From Pseudoneurospora amorphoporcata (taxonomy: Eukaryota; Ascomycota; Sordariomycetes; Sordariales; Sordariaceae), in the NCBI GenBank assembly GCA_033297205.1, contig MU859075.1, positions 62,001 to 126,000 on the forward strand: a stretch of 64,000 bases of DNA. Direction: 5' to 3'. The notes under the pieces are model-generated. The model searched no databases and was not told the DNA's origin. It worked only from the letters and a program-made list of their open reading frames with translations. Below are positions 45,158 to 55,763 of the stretch, in pieces. The translations under genes were made by a program, and so were the position numbers. How positions within the stretch are numbered: the first letter of the stretch is position 1; each line of letters starts with the position of its first letter.

Positions 45158-46239
45158 GGATTACTTCCAATTTCAGATACGTAAAGGTATTTACGCTACT
45201 AACTAGTATATTTAAGATTATAGTGACTTTAATCCTAAAGTTTAGTAGAGTATATTATCAGGTAGCGAGTCCATTATTACTCCTATTACTATAAGAGTAT
45301 TTAATACCCTAACTAACAGCGTGCCTTATAAGCGAACCTTCTCTACTATAAACTTTCTAGAGAACCCTTGCCGCAACCGCTTATTAGCCGACCGTATAGA
45401 TATGGCTAGTCTTATTTACTTAGCTACCTCCGCTCAAACTATCGCAGTTTTGAAATTCTCTGTAGGACTAAGTGGGCGATATTTACCCTACCTCTACTAA
45501 TTAGAATATTACACTATTTGGACTTGCAGGTTCTAAGCTACGTGCTATATGCTCTGCTATGGCAGCTGAAAAGTGGGGCGGATCTGTAGAGGAAAAAATA
45601 GGGGCTGACAATTTAGAGAGCGTCGTTGTTATAAGAGACTAGATATAGCCACCTTTGTTTTTATAAATGGTAAGAATTTCAAAGGCTTTAACTAAAGTTT
45701 TGCTAGGCTATCTCCTGCCTAAAGAGACGAATTATTATTTTAAATTAAGGAGTAGCTATTCGATTATATAAACGCGCACGAAGATAATAATTAAGAAGAG
45801 CGGGAGTAAACTAGAAAGACCGGGAGCTAAAAAATAAGAGCATCATGATAAAAGACAGATATTAATATATATATATATAGCCTAGAAATATAATAAAATT
45901 GAGCAACAGTAATAATCTATATAATAATAAATTTTAGCATTTTGAGCACTTTTAGTAGCCTCTAGAACCCCCCAGTCTGGGCACCAGATCCCCTAGCAGT
46001 CAATCACGTGCAGTTACGTGCCCTGAAATTATGGTCAGGATGGCCATATTTGCAAGAACTTTGAAATTACTGAAATTTCTACTGACGAGAATTTCGAATG
46101 GACCACTATCGTGCACAGTGTCCATGTCCCTACGTCAGAGCCGCAGGGGTGTGAAGCACTCCCCGGGGCCCCTGAATAGCGCCCGCCTGCACTATCAAAC
46201 ACGCCCGCAAATAATATAGCTGCCGCGATAGCATACCTC
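45158..46239. other. RIP-degraded relic and right border of the island
   Basis: AT-rich to about 45960, then a return to balanced composition. No gene is recognisable. A 62-codon frame at 46031-46219 has no support. Confidence 0.6.
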
Positions 46240-46623
46240 TAGCAACTCGCCCCAAATAATTACTGTCACGGTGGTGGGTGGGACAGGAACCCAAACACCA
46301 CAAGGCCAGATCATTCCACCTCCATCACCCCGTCAAGCATCATCATCCGCCCAGCAACCTGTCCAGACTCCAGTTCCAGTCCAGTAGTCGGCTTTGGGTT
46401 GTCGCGTGAGATTTAACTTCATAGTCCTTCGTTTAGTTCTTAATCTTTTCTATCTGTGTTCTATTCATGACCTCTCGTCTCTTCTCCCGTTTCGATTCGC
46501 GCCTACAAGTAGCTACCTAGTCTGAAGCTCTGCACAACAAATCCACGAACGTTCCCAAGCAACGGCGCATATAACCGACATAACAGTACAGAAGCCACAC
46601 ATACATACATAACGCTTCAGGCC
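46240..46623 (+). promoter_or_regulatory. 5' flank of alg11
   Basis: About 380 bp of balanced, pyrimidine-rich sequence between the transposon island and the alg11 start codon. The promoter must lie close to the heterochromatin-prone island. Confidence 0.5.
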
Positions 46624-48508
46624 ATGGCGAACGGCCTCCTCACCTACGTTGCCATCCCCTTGTGTACTATCGGCCCGCTTCTCGCCCTGTTTATCCCCTT
46701 CCTATGGCGACTGGTCGGCTCCTCGCTGGGATGGTACTTGCGTAGGAAGACAGACGGCCGACGGTGCCACATTCTCGAGGTCGTAGAGGCCGACGAAAGG
46801 AAATACCGGGACTCTAACAAGGGCGCAAAGGGCCGGAAGGAGGAGAAAGAGGAATGGGAAACCTTCAACAACAACAACAACAACAACAACAACACCGAAG
46901 CTACTACCGGCACATCCGACGGCAAGGTCAACGATAACGATTGGGATGGCATCGTGGGCTTCTTTCACCCCTTTTGGTAAGTTGTACCTGGGGATAGCTC
47001 GCTATTACAGTATGGTACTAAATACAAAACGTAGCAATGCCGGCGGAGGCGGAGAAAGAGTCCTTTGGGCTGCTATCCGGGCCACGCAGAAACGCTGGCC
47101 CAAAGCCAAGTGTGTCGTCTATACGGGTGATCACGATGTTAGCAAGGAGGCTATCCTCTCCAGAGTAGAGGTAAGAAGGCGCCCAGATGTACCGCTTCAT
47201 AGGCATCCATCCCCCAGTGCCTTGCTAACGTCGTCAATTCAACAGCATCGCTTCAACATCCACCTCCACCCGCCCACCGTCAACTTCCTCTACCTGTCCA
47301 CCCGCCGCTGGGTTCTCGCCTCCACATGGCCCTACTTCACCCTCGCCGGCCAGTCCTTCGGCTCTCTGATCATGGCCTGGGACGCCTTCTCCCTGCTCGT
47401 GCCCGACATCTTCGTCGACACCATGGGCTACGCCTTCGCCCTCGGTTTCTCCCGCTTTCTCTTCCGCGACGTGCCTACAGCCGCCTACGTGCACTACCCG
47501 ACTATCTCGACCGACATGCTCGAGTCGCTCGACCCGGCCTCCGCCGTCGGCACCCAGGGCGTCAACGCCGGCAGGGGCACAGGCGCCAAGGGCCACGCCA
47601 AGAAGATTTACTGGCAGCTGTTTGCCAGACTGTACTCGCTCATGGGCGTGTCTGTGGACGTGGTCATGACCAACTCGACCTGGACACAGGCCCACATCGA
47701 GAAGCTCTGGGGTCCCGTGCGCAACCTGACGGGCGCGGTGCCCGGTATTGCGTCCAAAGTCAATCCCATCGCGGTAGTGTACCCGCCCGTAGCGGTCGAG
47801 GAGCTGGAGCAGGAGATCGAGGTTTCGCCCGAAAGCGAGAAGCGGAGGGAGAAGGTGCTGCTGTATATTGCGCAGTTCCGGCCGGAGAAGAACCATCAGC
47901 TCATTGTGCAGGCGTTTGCGGAGTTCTTGAAGAGCGGATCGGAAGCGGCGAGGGAAGCGAAACTTGTCCTGGTCGGCAGTGTGAGGGATGATTACGACTC
48001 GAAGAGGGTCTACAAGCTAAGGCTGCTGGTCAACGAGCTGCATATCAAGGACCGGGTCGAGTTCCACCTGGATGCGTCGTGGCCGGATATCCTGGAGTGG
48101 TTGAGGCGCGCAAGCGTAGGCGTTAATGGCATGTGGAATGAGCACTTTGGCATTGGCGTGGTGGAATATCAGGCTGCTGGGTTGATCTCGGTGGTACATG
48201 ATAGTGGTGGACCGAAGCTGGATATCGTGGTTGAGGTTGATGGCGAGCCTACTGGTAAGTCTTGATCTTTGCGTTCTCTATGGTCGAGTTTGACTAACGG
48301 ATGTATAGGTTTCCACGCTACAGCCTCTGAGGAATTCGCAGCGGGCTTTGAGAAGGCTTTGTCCCTGCCGAACCCGTATGCAGTCAGGTTGAGAGCTCGC
48401 AAGTCGGCGAAGCGCTTCACTGAAGAGGAGTTCGCGAGGAGGTGGATCGAGCAACTGGAGAAGTGCGTGGCTATGAAGGCGGTTGAGAAGCCCAAGAGCA
48501 GACAGTGA
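46624..48508 (+). CDS. alg11: GDP-Man:Man3GlcNAc2-PP-dolichol alpha-1,2-mannosyltransferase
   Basis: Adds the fourth and fifth mannoses of the dolichol-linked N-glycan precursor on the cytosolic face of the ER. Exons: 46624-46976, 47035-47170, 47246-48254, 48309-48508, totalling 1698 nt and 565 aa. One N-terminal transmembrane anchor (residues about 5-35) is followed by a species-variable linker with a poly-Asn run, then the family motif FFHPFCNAGGGGERVLW, built across the first splice junction. Next come YVHYPTIS and the GT-B donor-site region with IAQFRPEKNH, GVNGMWNEHFGIGVVEYQAAGL (containing the EX7E-type glutamates) and HDSGGPKLDIV. Introns are 54-75 nt. The start codon context is GCCATGGC. 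Confidence 0.95.
46867..46893. repeat. AAC repeat encoding poly-Asn
   Basis: Nine AAC units encode a poly-asparagine run in the alg11 linker, just before the catalytic domain. Confidence 0.85.
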
Positions 48509-49149
48509 TGGCGCCGACGACTTCCTTATTCGCTTTGGTAGCGGGCATTATTATACTAGGTAAAGTGGCTGGGCTATCGGCCAAGCTTCCGTTTGCTGGA
48601 GTGGCCAGCAGAAACAGTAGATATCATTATGGATACCCCTTATCTTAATATACAATAATTCATAAGGCGTTGAGAGTCTCGGGTCCCTTGCAGTGTCATC
48701 CTGGGGGGTATGAGGATGTGTGAGGCCTGCGCCTAATTCGTCTTGAACCACGATGAACATGTAGAATGTTTGAAGCAGTTCATATGATCTTGATGAATTA
48801 ACAAAAACGACAACACCATATTTCTATTATATGTTCACGTTTCAACCCGAATCCAACGAGGCTCGAGAGGCCTAGAACGGGTCAAGATCAGGGATGGGTT
48901 TTAAACGCAGTGTGGCCCGTGCGCGCTGCTAAGAAAATCCAAATTCCATCGACCACTCAGCTTCTCCAAATCATCCACTTTCCTATTCGGATCACAAGTC
49001 AAAATCTGCGACAGGACCCTGATTCATCCCAACTTCACAAAAAAAAAAAAAAAAAAAGTCGAGGTACTGGACGCAGGAACCGGCCTAGTTCACTGCGTCT
49101 CACTTGTCAGTCACCCTTGGGGGTTTCACTGTTGCATCAAAACTCACCA
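48509..49149. other. alg11 3' flank and trm2 leader
   Basis: About 640 bp. The trm2 frame is open upstream to 48910 but passes through an A19 run at 49038-49056 that encodes poly-Lys, so it is taken as leader. No separate gene seen. Confidence 0.5.
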
Positions 49150-51081
49150 ATGTCGGCAACCGTCCGACTTCTCTCTTTCTCTCGATCATTCATCAAACCC
49201 ACAACAGCATCCATCCGCAGCCAATTGGCGTCACCGAATAACAGATTCTCCTGGGCCAGGTCAGCAAGCCACTACACGGCAAAGGAATTCAAGAAAGCTT
49301 TCTTGGACAACAAATTCCACAAGGACAACGGGTTTCATAAGCATAATCATCCCAACGACAAAATGGGCAAGAGACAGTTCAACGGCAAGCCTGGAAAGTT
49401 CAGGAAAAAGCAGAAGAAGGTCGTGGTTGCGTCGGAGGGATCCCCGGAGGAAGTCTTGCTGCACGACATCAATGCCCTGCTTGAGACTTTGACTGTGGCC
49501 GATGAGGGAGTCACTGAGGCTCAGCCTGAGGTGGCCAAGCCGGAGGTTGAGGAGGAGAAGGTTGAGGAGAAGATGGAGGGCAAGGAGGAGCAGGCCGAGT
49601 CTAAGCCTGAGCTTCTCCCCCAGGGCACCGAAATCGAAGCCGAGGTTCTTTCACTATCTTCCACCGGCGATGGTCTTGCCAAGCAGAAGGGTTCGAACTC
49701 CAACCACATCTACGTAGTCCCCTTCACCGTCCCCGGCGACCTTGTCAAGGCCCGCGTCTACCGTCATGTGGAGCAAGACGGCTACTCGCACGCCGACTTC
49801 CTCGAGGTCCTCACCCCCTCGCCTCTTCGCGACGACAGCCGAATCCAGTGCAAGTACTTCGCCAAGTGCTCCGGCTGCCAGTTCCAGATGCTCGACTACT
49901 CGGAGCAGCTCAAGCACAAGCGCAGCATCGTGGTCAAGGCCTACAAGAACTTCTCCAACCTCTCTCCCGAGCTCGTCCCCGAGATTCTCGACACCATCGG
50001 CTCCCCCCTCCAGTACGGCTACCGCACCAAGCTGACCCCCCACTTCGACGGTCCCCCCGGCGGCAACCGCCGCGGCTTCAAGAAGCCCATGGAGGAGATG
50101 CCCCCCATCGGGTTCACCCCCAAGGGTCTGCGCAAGGTGATGGACATCGAGGACTGCCCGATCGCCACGGACGCCGTCCGCGCCGGTCTCCAGGCCGAGC
50201 GCGAGCGCATGTCCAAGGACTTCGCCTCCTACACGCGCGGCGCCACCATCCTCCTGCGCGAGAGCACCAAGCGCGTGCCCAAGCCCGCTGACGGTTCTGA
50301 GGTCTCCATCCCCGACCTCAAGCCCGGCGTGCTCTCCACGCCCATCGTCACCCCCGCCGCCGACGGCAGCTACACCGACTTCAAGACGTGCATCACCGAC
50401 AACAACGCCACCTCGACCGAGTACATCGACAACTTCATCTTCCAAAACCCGGCGGGTTCCTTCTTCCAAAACAACAACTCCATCCTCTCCCCCTTCACCG
50501 ACCACATCCGCCAACACATCCTCCCGCCCCCCGGTTCCCTGCCCGAGGGCGCCAAGCCCATCAAGAACCTAATAGACGCCTACTCCGGCTCCGGTCTCTT
50601 CACCATCACCCAATCCTCCTTGTTCCCAGGTGGTTCGATCGGCATCGACATCGCCGAAAAGTCCATCGACTTCGCGCGGCGCAACGCCCGCCTGAACGGC
50701 CTCAACGAGTCGCAGTGCAAGTTCATCGCCGCCGACGCGCCGAAGCTGTTCGAGTCCGTCTCCGGGCTGGACGCGGACGAGACGGTGGTGGTGCTTGACC
50801 CGCCTCGCAAGGGGTGCGACGCCAGCTTCTTGCGGCAGCTGATGCAGTTTGCGCCCCGCAGAGTGGTTTACGTGTCATGCAACGTGCACACGCAGGCGAG
50901 AGATGTCGGTGTTCTGGTAAGGGGACGTGTGGGGGATACGTTTGGCGAGGCGTTTGTGGATCCGACGGAGGGGGAGAAGAAGATGAGCAGGTATGCGATT
51001 GAGAGCATTCGCGGGTTTGACTTCTTCCCGCAGACGGGACATGTGGAGGGCGTCGCGATTCTGAATCGGGTTGATGAGTAG
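49150..51081 (+). CDS. trm2: tRNA (uracil-5-)-methyltransferase, RumA/Trm2 type
   Basis: SAM-dependent enzyme making m5U54 (ribothymidine) in the T loop of tRNA; yeast Trm2 has also been described as an endo-exonuclease. Single exon, 643 aa from the ATG at 49150. An N-terminal extension is Arg/Ser-rich without acidic residues for the first 45 residues, suggesting a mitochondrial presequence. A very basic stretch (residues 72-95) and an acidic linker follow, then a TRAM domain (about 160-225). The cysteine cluster CKYFAKCSGCQFQ resembles the RumA iron-sulfur site. In the catalytic domain DAYSGSGLFTI binds SAM, DPPRKGCD follows, Cys577 in VVYVSCN is the nucleophile, and the Glu in GHVEGVAIL is the general base. 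The RumA-like cysteine cluster is a point to note. Confidence 0.93.
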   Translation: MSATVRLLSFSRSFIKPTTASIRSQLASPNNRFSWARSASHYTAKEFKKAFLDNKFHKDNGFHKHNHPNDKMGKRQFNGKPGKFRKKQKKVVVASEGSPEEVLLHDINALLETLTVADEGVTEAQPEVAKPEVEEEKVEEKMEGKEEQAESKPELLPQGTEIEAEVLSLSSTGDGLAKQKGSNSNHIYVVPFTVPGDLVKARVYRHVEQDGYSHADFLEVLTPSPLRDDSRIQCKYFAKCSGCQFQMLDYSEQLKHKRSIVVKAYKNFSNLSPELVPEILDTIGSPLQYGYRTKLTPHFDGPPGGNRRGFKKPMEEMPPIGFTPKGLRKVMDIEDCPIATDAVRAGLQAERERMSKDFASYTRGATILLRESTKRVPKPADGSEVSIPDLKPGVLSTPIVTPAADGSYTDFKTCITDNNATSTEYIDNFIFQNPAGSFFQNNNSILSPFTDHIRQHILPPPGSLPEGAKPIKNLIDAYSGSGLFTITQSSLFPGGSIGIDIAEKSIDFARRNARLNGLNESQCKFIAADAPKLFESVSGLDADETVVVLDPPRKGCDASFLRQLMQFAPRRVVYVSCNVHTQARDVGVLVRGRVGDTFGEAFVDPTEGEKKMSRYAIESIRGFDFFPQTGHVEGVAILNRVDE

Positions 51082-52020
51082 AGGGTTGGGGAAAACGGGT
51101 GGGGATAGATAGATGGATGGATATAAGGAATCGGAAAGGGGCATTTGGGTAAACAACTGTACCGGTTTCGGGATATAAAAAGTGAGATTTTTAGCTTTCT
51201 CCGGTTACGATTCAGTCTCTCGATCTCTGAACTCATACCTTTTAAGAGGCTGTCCATCTTCGCAGTTTTCTGGTAGGAGATGATTAGTCTGCTAGGCGCC
51301 GGTCACTTCAGTTATTAACGAAGGCTGTTTTGTATCGTGGACTTTACAATTGTGACTTTTTGTGAAGTTCGTCATGTAGAAGCGATCAAGAAAGGCCTGG
51401 CCAAGGAGTTTAAACGGTAGGTGATAGGCACTGGAGATGATAGGTTAGGTCTACTACCTAGCAACGGGCACATGTCTTGCTACTTGGAGGTAATATCGGG
51501 GAGATCACTCAAGACTAGAACAATGTCCCCTGGGCCAGTATGAAGTTCATATGTATTCCATGTTGCTGCTGATGGAAGAAGACATCGTATTATTTATTAG
51601 GATCATATGCTGCAAAACATTAGGATTACCCTCACCGTTCACTCACTCACTCACTCACTCCCTCACTCACTCACGCATCTCACCTCATGTCTACCTCCAT
51701 CCCCTTCTCCCCACACCTCCCCAGGGAAACATATCAAGGCTCCAGCCATTCAACCCGGAGCGCTGTGAGCTTTTCAACAGATCAGGAACAGCAAGAGAAT
51801 TCTTTGGTGGAACAGCCCCACAAGCGACAGCAAAAGCAAAAAGATTTGGCGGAACATCATAATGACCTTTCTGATTATTACAACTTGCGCTACCAATGGG
51901 TGGTTTAACTCTATAGCACCCTTTTGATGATGACCTATTTTTACTTGAACTACTCGCAGAAATAACAGCTGCTTTAGACAACAACCAAACCAACGCTCTG
52001 ACGTGCTGACGGAGCCTCAT
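51082..52020. other. Convergent intergenic region with (ACTC)n
   Basis: About 940 bp between convergent trm2 and the GH72 gene. A (CACT)n tetranucleotide repeat lies at 51640-51674. No gene is supported. Confidence 0.5.
51640..51674. repeat. (CACT)n microsatellite
   Basis: About eight tandem CACT units with one interruption in noncoding DNA. Confidence 0.85.
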
Positions 52021-53681
52021 CTACAAGGCGAGACCGGCAAAGATGGCAAAGGCACCCATGGCCACGGCGGGCAGGGTCATGGCAATAGCGCTGTCGGCGG
52101 CGCCGCTGTTCTTCGTGTCATCGGATTGAGCGTCCGAGTCAGAGCCCGAGCTGGTGGAGTTGCCGGAGGAGACGCTGCCGGAGTCCTGAAGCTTAGCGTC
52201 GTTAGTGCCGGGGGCTGTGTGTGATCTTGTTAGTTTTGAAGAGTCCATTGAAACTAAAGGAGTGACAGAGGGGAAAACACATACCGTTGCTCTCATCGCT
52301 GCCGAGAGCCTTGACGGCCAAGCCGGAGATGACACTACCATCAGCGTTCTTGACAGTGTACTTGACACTGAAGTCCTTGATGTCAATGAGCTTGCCGGTG
52401 GGCTTGGGGCTGACACCCTTGGCGAGGATCTTGTCGACGTTGGGAGGCATGTCGGGGAGGGTGAAGTTGCCGTAGAAGTCCTTGGACTGGATCAACTTCT
52501 TGTCGCACTTGGGGGCCTTGGGACCGGAGCCCTCCTTGGCGGACTTGACGCCCTGAACCTTCTTCCAGTCGAGCTTGGCAAACTGGTCCTTGAGGGTGTA
52601 GAAATCCTTGAGGAGGGTGACGGACTGGTCCTTGGTGTTGACCTGGACAAGACCGTAGTCGTTATCCTCCTGAGTGTACTCGTAAACAATACCACCAGAG
52701 AAAACGGTGCTGAACTCCTTGCCGTAGATGGCGCCAACTTCGGTGAAAGGACGGGGCTGCACCGCGTTGCAGCCATACTCGGAGTAGAAGACGGGGACGG
52801 AGGTATTGCTGAAGCCCTCGACGAGGTCAACGTAGCCGGACTTTTGGAAGTCGCTCTCGCCGCACCAGGAGTAGCTGTTAAGGGCGAAAATATCGGCGCG
52901 GCTAGGGTCATCGGACTTGCCGTCCTCAGCGCAGGTGAAGTACTCGAAGCTGTCAAAGAGAACCTCACGAACATCGGCGGCAGAGTAGCCGACAGGGATC
53001 TTGCGGTCGCAGTGCTTAGCGACGTAGTTCTTGATATCGCGGGTGACGGCCCTCATGTAAGGGGGGACCTGGCCGGCGGAAGACTCGTCGTTGATGACCT
53101 CGTTTCCGGAGAAGAAGGCGAGGGTGTTGTCGTAGTTCTTGAAGGCCTCGACAACGGCGAAAGTGCGGTTGACGTAGGTATCATAGTAAGACTCCCAGGG
53201 GTTGTAGCTCTGCAGAGAGCCGGCCACCTGGGGAGAGTTGACGTCGAGGATCATGTAGATACCGGCAGCGTTGAAGATGCTGGCACACTCGTCGTGGTTG
53301 ACATCCGGGTTCAAGTTATAAACACGGATGGTATTGACGCCGAGGATCTGCAGAATGGCAGCGTCACGGCGGCAGATGTCTCCATTACTCAGGGGATCCT
53401 TTCCGTGGGCGGCATCGTAGGCAGCAGAGCCGCCGGGCTGGTAGGCAACACCGACGATCTGGAAGATGTTGTCGCTGGGGTCGACGAAGAACTGGTTTTT
53501 GACGCTCAGGGGCTTGACGGCGGCAGCAAGGGTCGCGCTGAGCGCGATAAGAGTAGATTGGATCTACAGTCCACATGTTAGCGTTAACTCTTTTCCCACA
53601 TCTGCATGCTTTCATGATACTGCAGTAGACTGCGTATAACATGGTGTAAAGTCACTATCGCGGGTGCAAACTTACAAGCAT
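52021..53681 (-). CDS. GPI-anchored 1,3-beta-glucanosyltransferase (GH72)
   Basis: Gel/Gas-family enzyme that cleaves and re-joins beta-1,3-glucan chains on the outer face of the plasma membrane, remodelling the cell wall. Exons on the minus strand: 53676-53681 (only ATG CTT), 52285-53563, 52021-52214, totalling 1479 nt and 492 aa. A signal peptide (about residues 1-18) is encoded across the first intron. Catalytic residues are Glu157 in SGNEVIND (acid/base) and Glu264 in YSEYGCN (nucleophile), both in the family context. There is no cysteine-rich X8/CBM43 module, so it belongs with the short Gel1/Gel2-like group. A Ser/Gly/Asp-rich linker leads to a C-terminal GPI signal with hydrophobic tail MTLPAVAMGAFAIFAGLAL; Ser, Gly or Asn near NSGAADS is the likely anchor site. 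Confidence 0.95.
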
Positions 53682-55763
53682 GGTGATAACAGTATGATGA
53701 GTCTGAAAATTCCGCAGCTACTGGATTTGCAAAGTCGGGATGACCGAGTGCTGTTGTTTGTTGACACAAAAGTTGTTGCTGTGGTGATCTGCTTAAATAG
53801 TTCGGAGGGCAAGACTCGAGATTGCTGGCACGGGTACAGAAAACGGGCGGTCGGCAGGAAATCTCACAATAAAGCTGTCTGAAGGAGCGACGAGAAAAAA
53901 GGGCGAATAAAAAACGGAGGAAAGAGGACCTGAATCAGGAACCTTCCTCAGATCAGGAAAATCGGACGAACGAGTGTCGGGAATAAAAGAAGGTGCAAAA
54001 TGCGGCTCCAACAAGACGTCAAAGTCGATGCGTTGTACGGAAAAGACGGGAGCAAAATCGAGAGGAAGGAGAGGAAAAGAAGGCAGCAAGCCAGGAAGAA
54101 AAGGGAGATTCCAAGGCGCAAGTTGGAACAGGCCAAGATACCAAGGGCTAGCGGCCCATACCAAGCCAAACACAGCCAATGCCGCCAATTCAGCACTTAA
54201 GTCGAAGTGTCATGGTGATTTCGGCGCGGTTGGGAAACCCCATGGCGGTTCCCCCAGGCACCAGTCGACAAGCGAGCTAGCGAGGTTAAGGTAGCCAAGT
54301 GCCAAGGTATTGGATACCTCCCCCCTGCACACGGGACTGTGGTACCTGAAGTAGCTAGTACGCCGGCGCTCAAACGTGCTCATAACCCCCTTGACCACCC
54401 CGAACTGCCCTTCCTCGCATTTCATTCGGCCGTTTATCACCATCTCATTCAAAACCACCACGGCCCCCCTTTGTTCTAGGCGTTTTTAAATGGTGTCGCG
54501 CTAATCGGAGTAAGACCAAGTCATCCTCCATTTGCAACCTCCTTCCCATTATTTGCGGATCCAATATTCATCAGGAGTCTAGATGCAATGCATAGGAAGT
54601 CAGGGAGGGCAATCCCGTCTATCTCAAACAGCCAAGTGTGGTGTCTGAAGCTAAGTATCGTGATTCCATGGCAGGAATTAAGGTTGTTTGTTTACTGACG
54701 ATCTCGGGCATTCCATTGTTGTGTGAGATTATTTGTGATTTTCAGGGTCCCCATAATGGAATATTATATTAAACCACGGATCCTTGCACAACGCCACTTC
54801 GACGGTTGGGATGACAGAGGCTGCTTCTGTGTGAGATTAGATGCTGTCGAGATCTTGGCCATGACCTGTCAAATAAGCTGTGAGGAAAATGTGAGAGCTT
54901 CTGGTGTTTCCCGAGCCACCCACACATGTTTGTTTCACTCACGCGGTCACAATTTGTCAGGGAACGACACCCGACCCTCTCACGAGGATGTGCACGAGCG
55001 GCAGCTCTGACATGCAGGCACGCACACAGAGCCGCTGCTGCCAAATTGCACGGGCTGTACCTGAGTGGCGATGACGATCTGTGAATCTTTCGGTAGCAGC
55101 CGACTCGACATCGTATCATATCGTATTGTGACCTGGATTTTGCCCCTCGTTGCTTTCAATATCGGTGGAAGATTATCGTATCAAATAATCCAGAATCGCG
55201 ACCAACTCGAGTCAAAAGGATGACCGATAAGACAGGTTGTCATGATCCACTCCATACCGTCATTGATGAGGGTGACGGGAGTGCATGCTGGGAATGCCGG
55301 TATTTTATAGGGCAATCAAGTGCCATAAAATGATGACAAAGCAACCACCATTCAGCGCCTCCCGTCTGGATAACCCCATGTTCTGGAAGCTGCGTAGAAC
55401 ATTCCTTTCCAACGAACCACGGTGCCGTGCCCATCACCAACCGGTACTTGATTACGAAGCAACGTCAGCAGGTACAACCTGAACTCGTGGATTGATGCCA
55501 TCAACCTCATCAACCTATACCTGACAACAATCTCCAACACCTCTCACGCAGTTGCAAATAGAACAAACCATCATCATACCGTCTCTCTTGATGTTACACG
55601 TTTGCGGACACAGCCGTTGACGACACTCGTTGCAATTTCACGACCTTTAACCAAGATATCATATAACCCGTCTGCTCCGATTGTTCAACCATCATTGAAG
55701 GTCGCGGGCGAAAATACCCAGCCACACGCACAACTTTAATAACTGGTCTTTAATATCACCACA
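53682..55763. promoter_or_regulatory. Divergent intergenic region, GH72 gene / WLM gene
   Basis: About 2.08 kb between two divergent genes. It should hold both promoters, and length of this order is common for cell-wall genes in Neurospora. Short open frames (for example 54723-55010) have no recognisable domain. No named element is assigned. Confidence 0.45.

Noticed and set aside
41000..46240. Active transposase or reverse transcriptase in the AT-rich island
   Set aside because: No open frame of useful length and no catalytic motif; the only coding-like piece is the 62-codon frame at 42063.
48910..49149. Extension of trm2 to an ATG at 48910
   Set aside because: It would translate an A19 run as poly-Lys and other leader-like sequence; the ATG at 49150 has better context.
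49654..50517. 287-codon frame antisense to trm2
   Set aside because: Same cause; repetitive Val/Gly/Glu/Asp composition and no recognisable fold.
52205..53581. 458-codon open frame on the plus strand antisense to the GH72 gene
   Set aside because: It mirrors a codon-biased gene with convincing catalytic motifs; its own translation is Val/Gly/Glu/Asp-rich without domains, as expected for an antisense shadow.
54600..54700. Possible dispersed 5S rRNA gene
   Set aside because: A few words resemble 5S sequence but the internal control region is missing.
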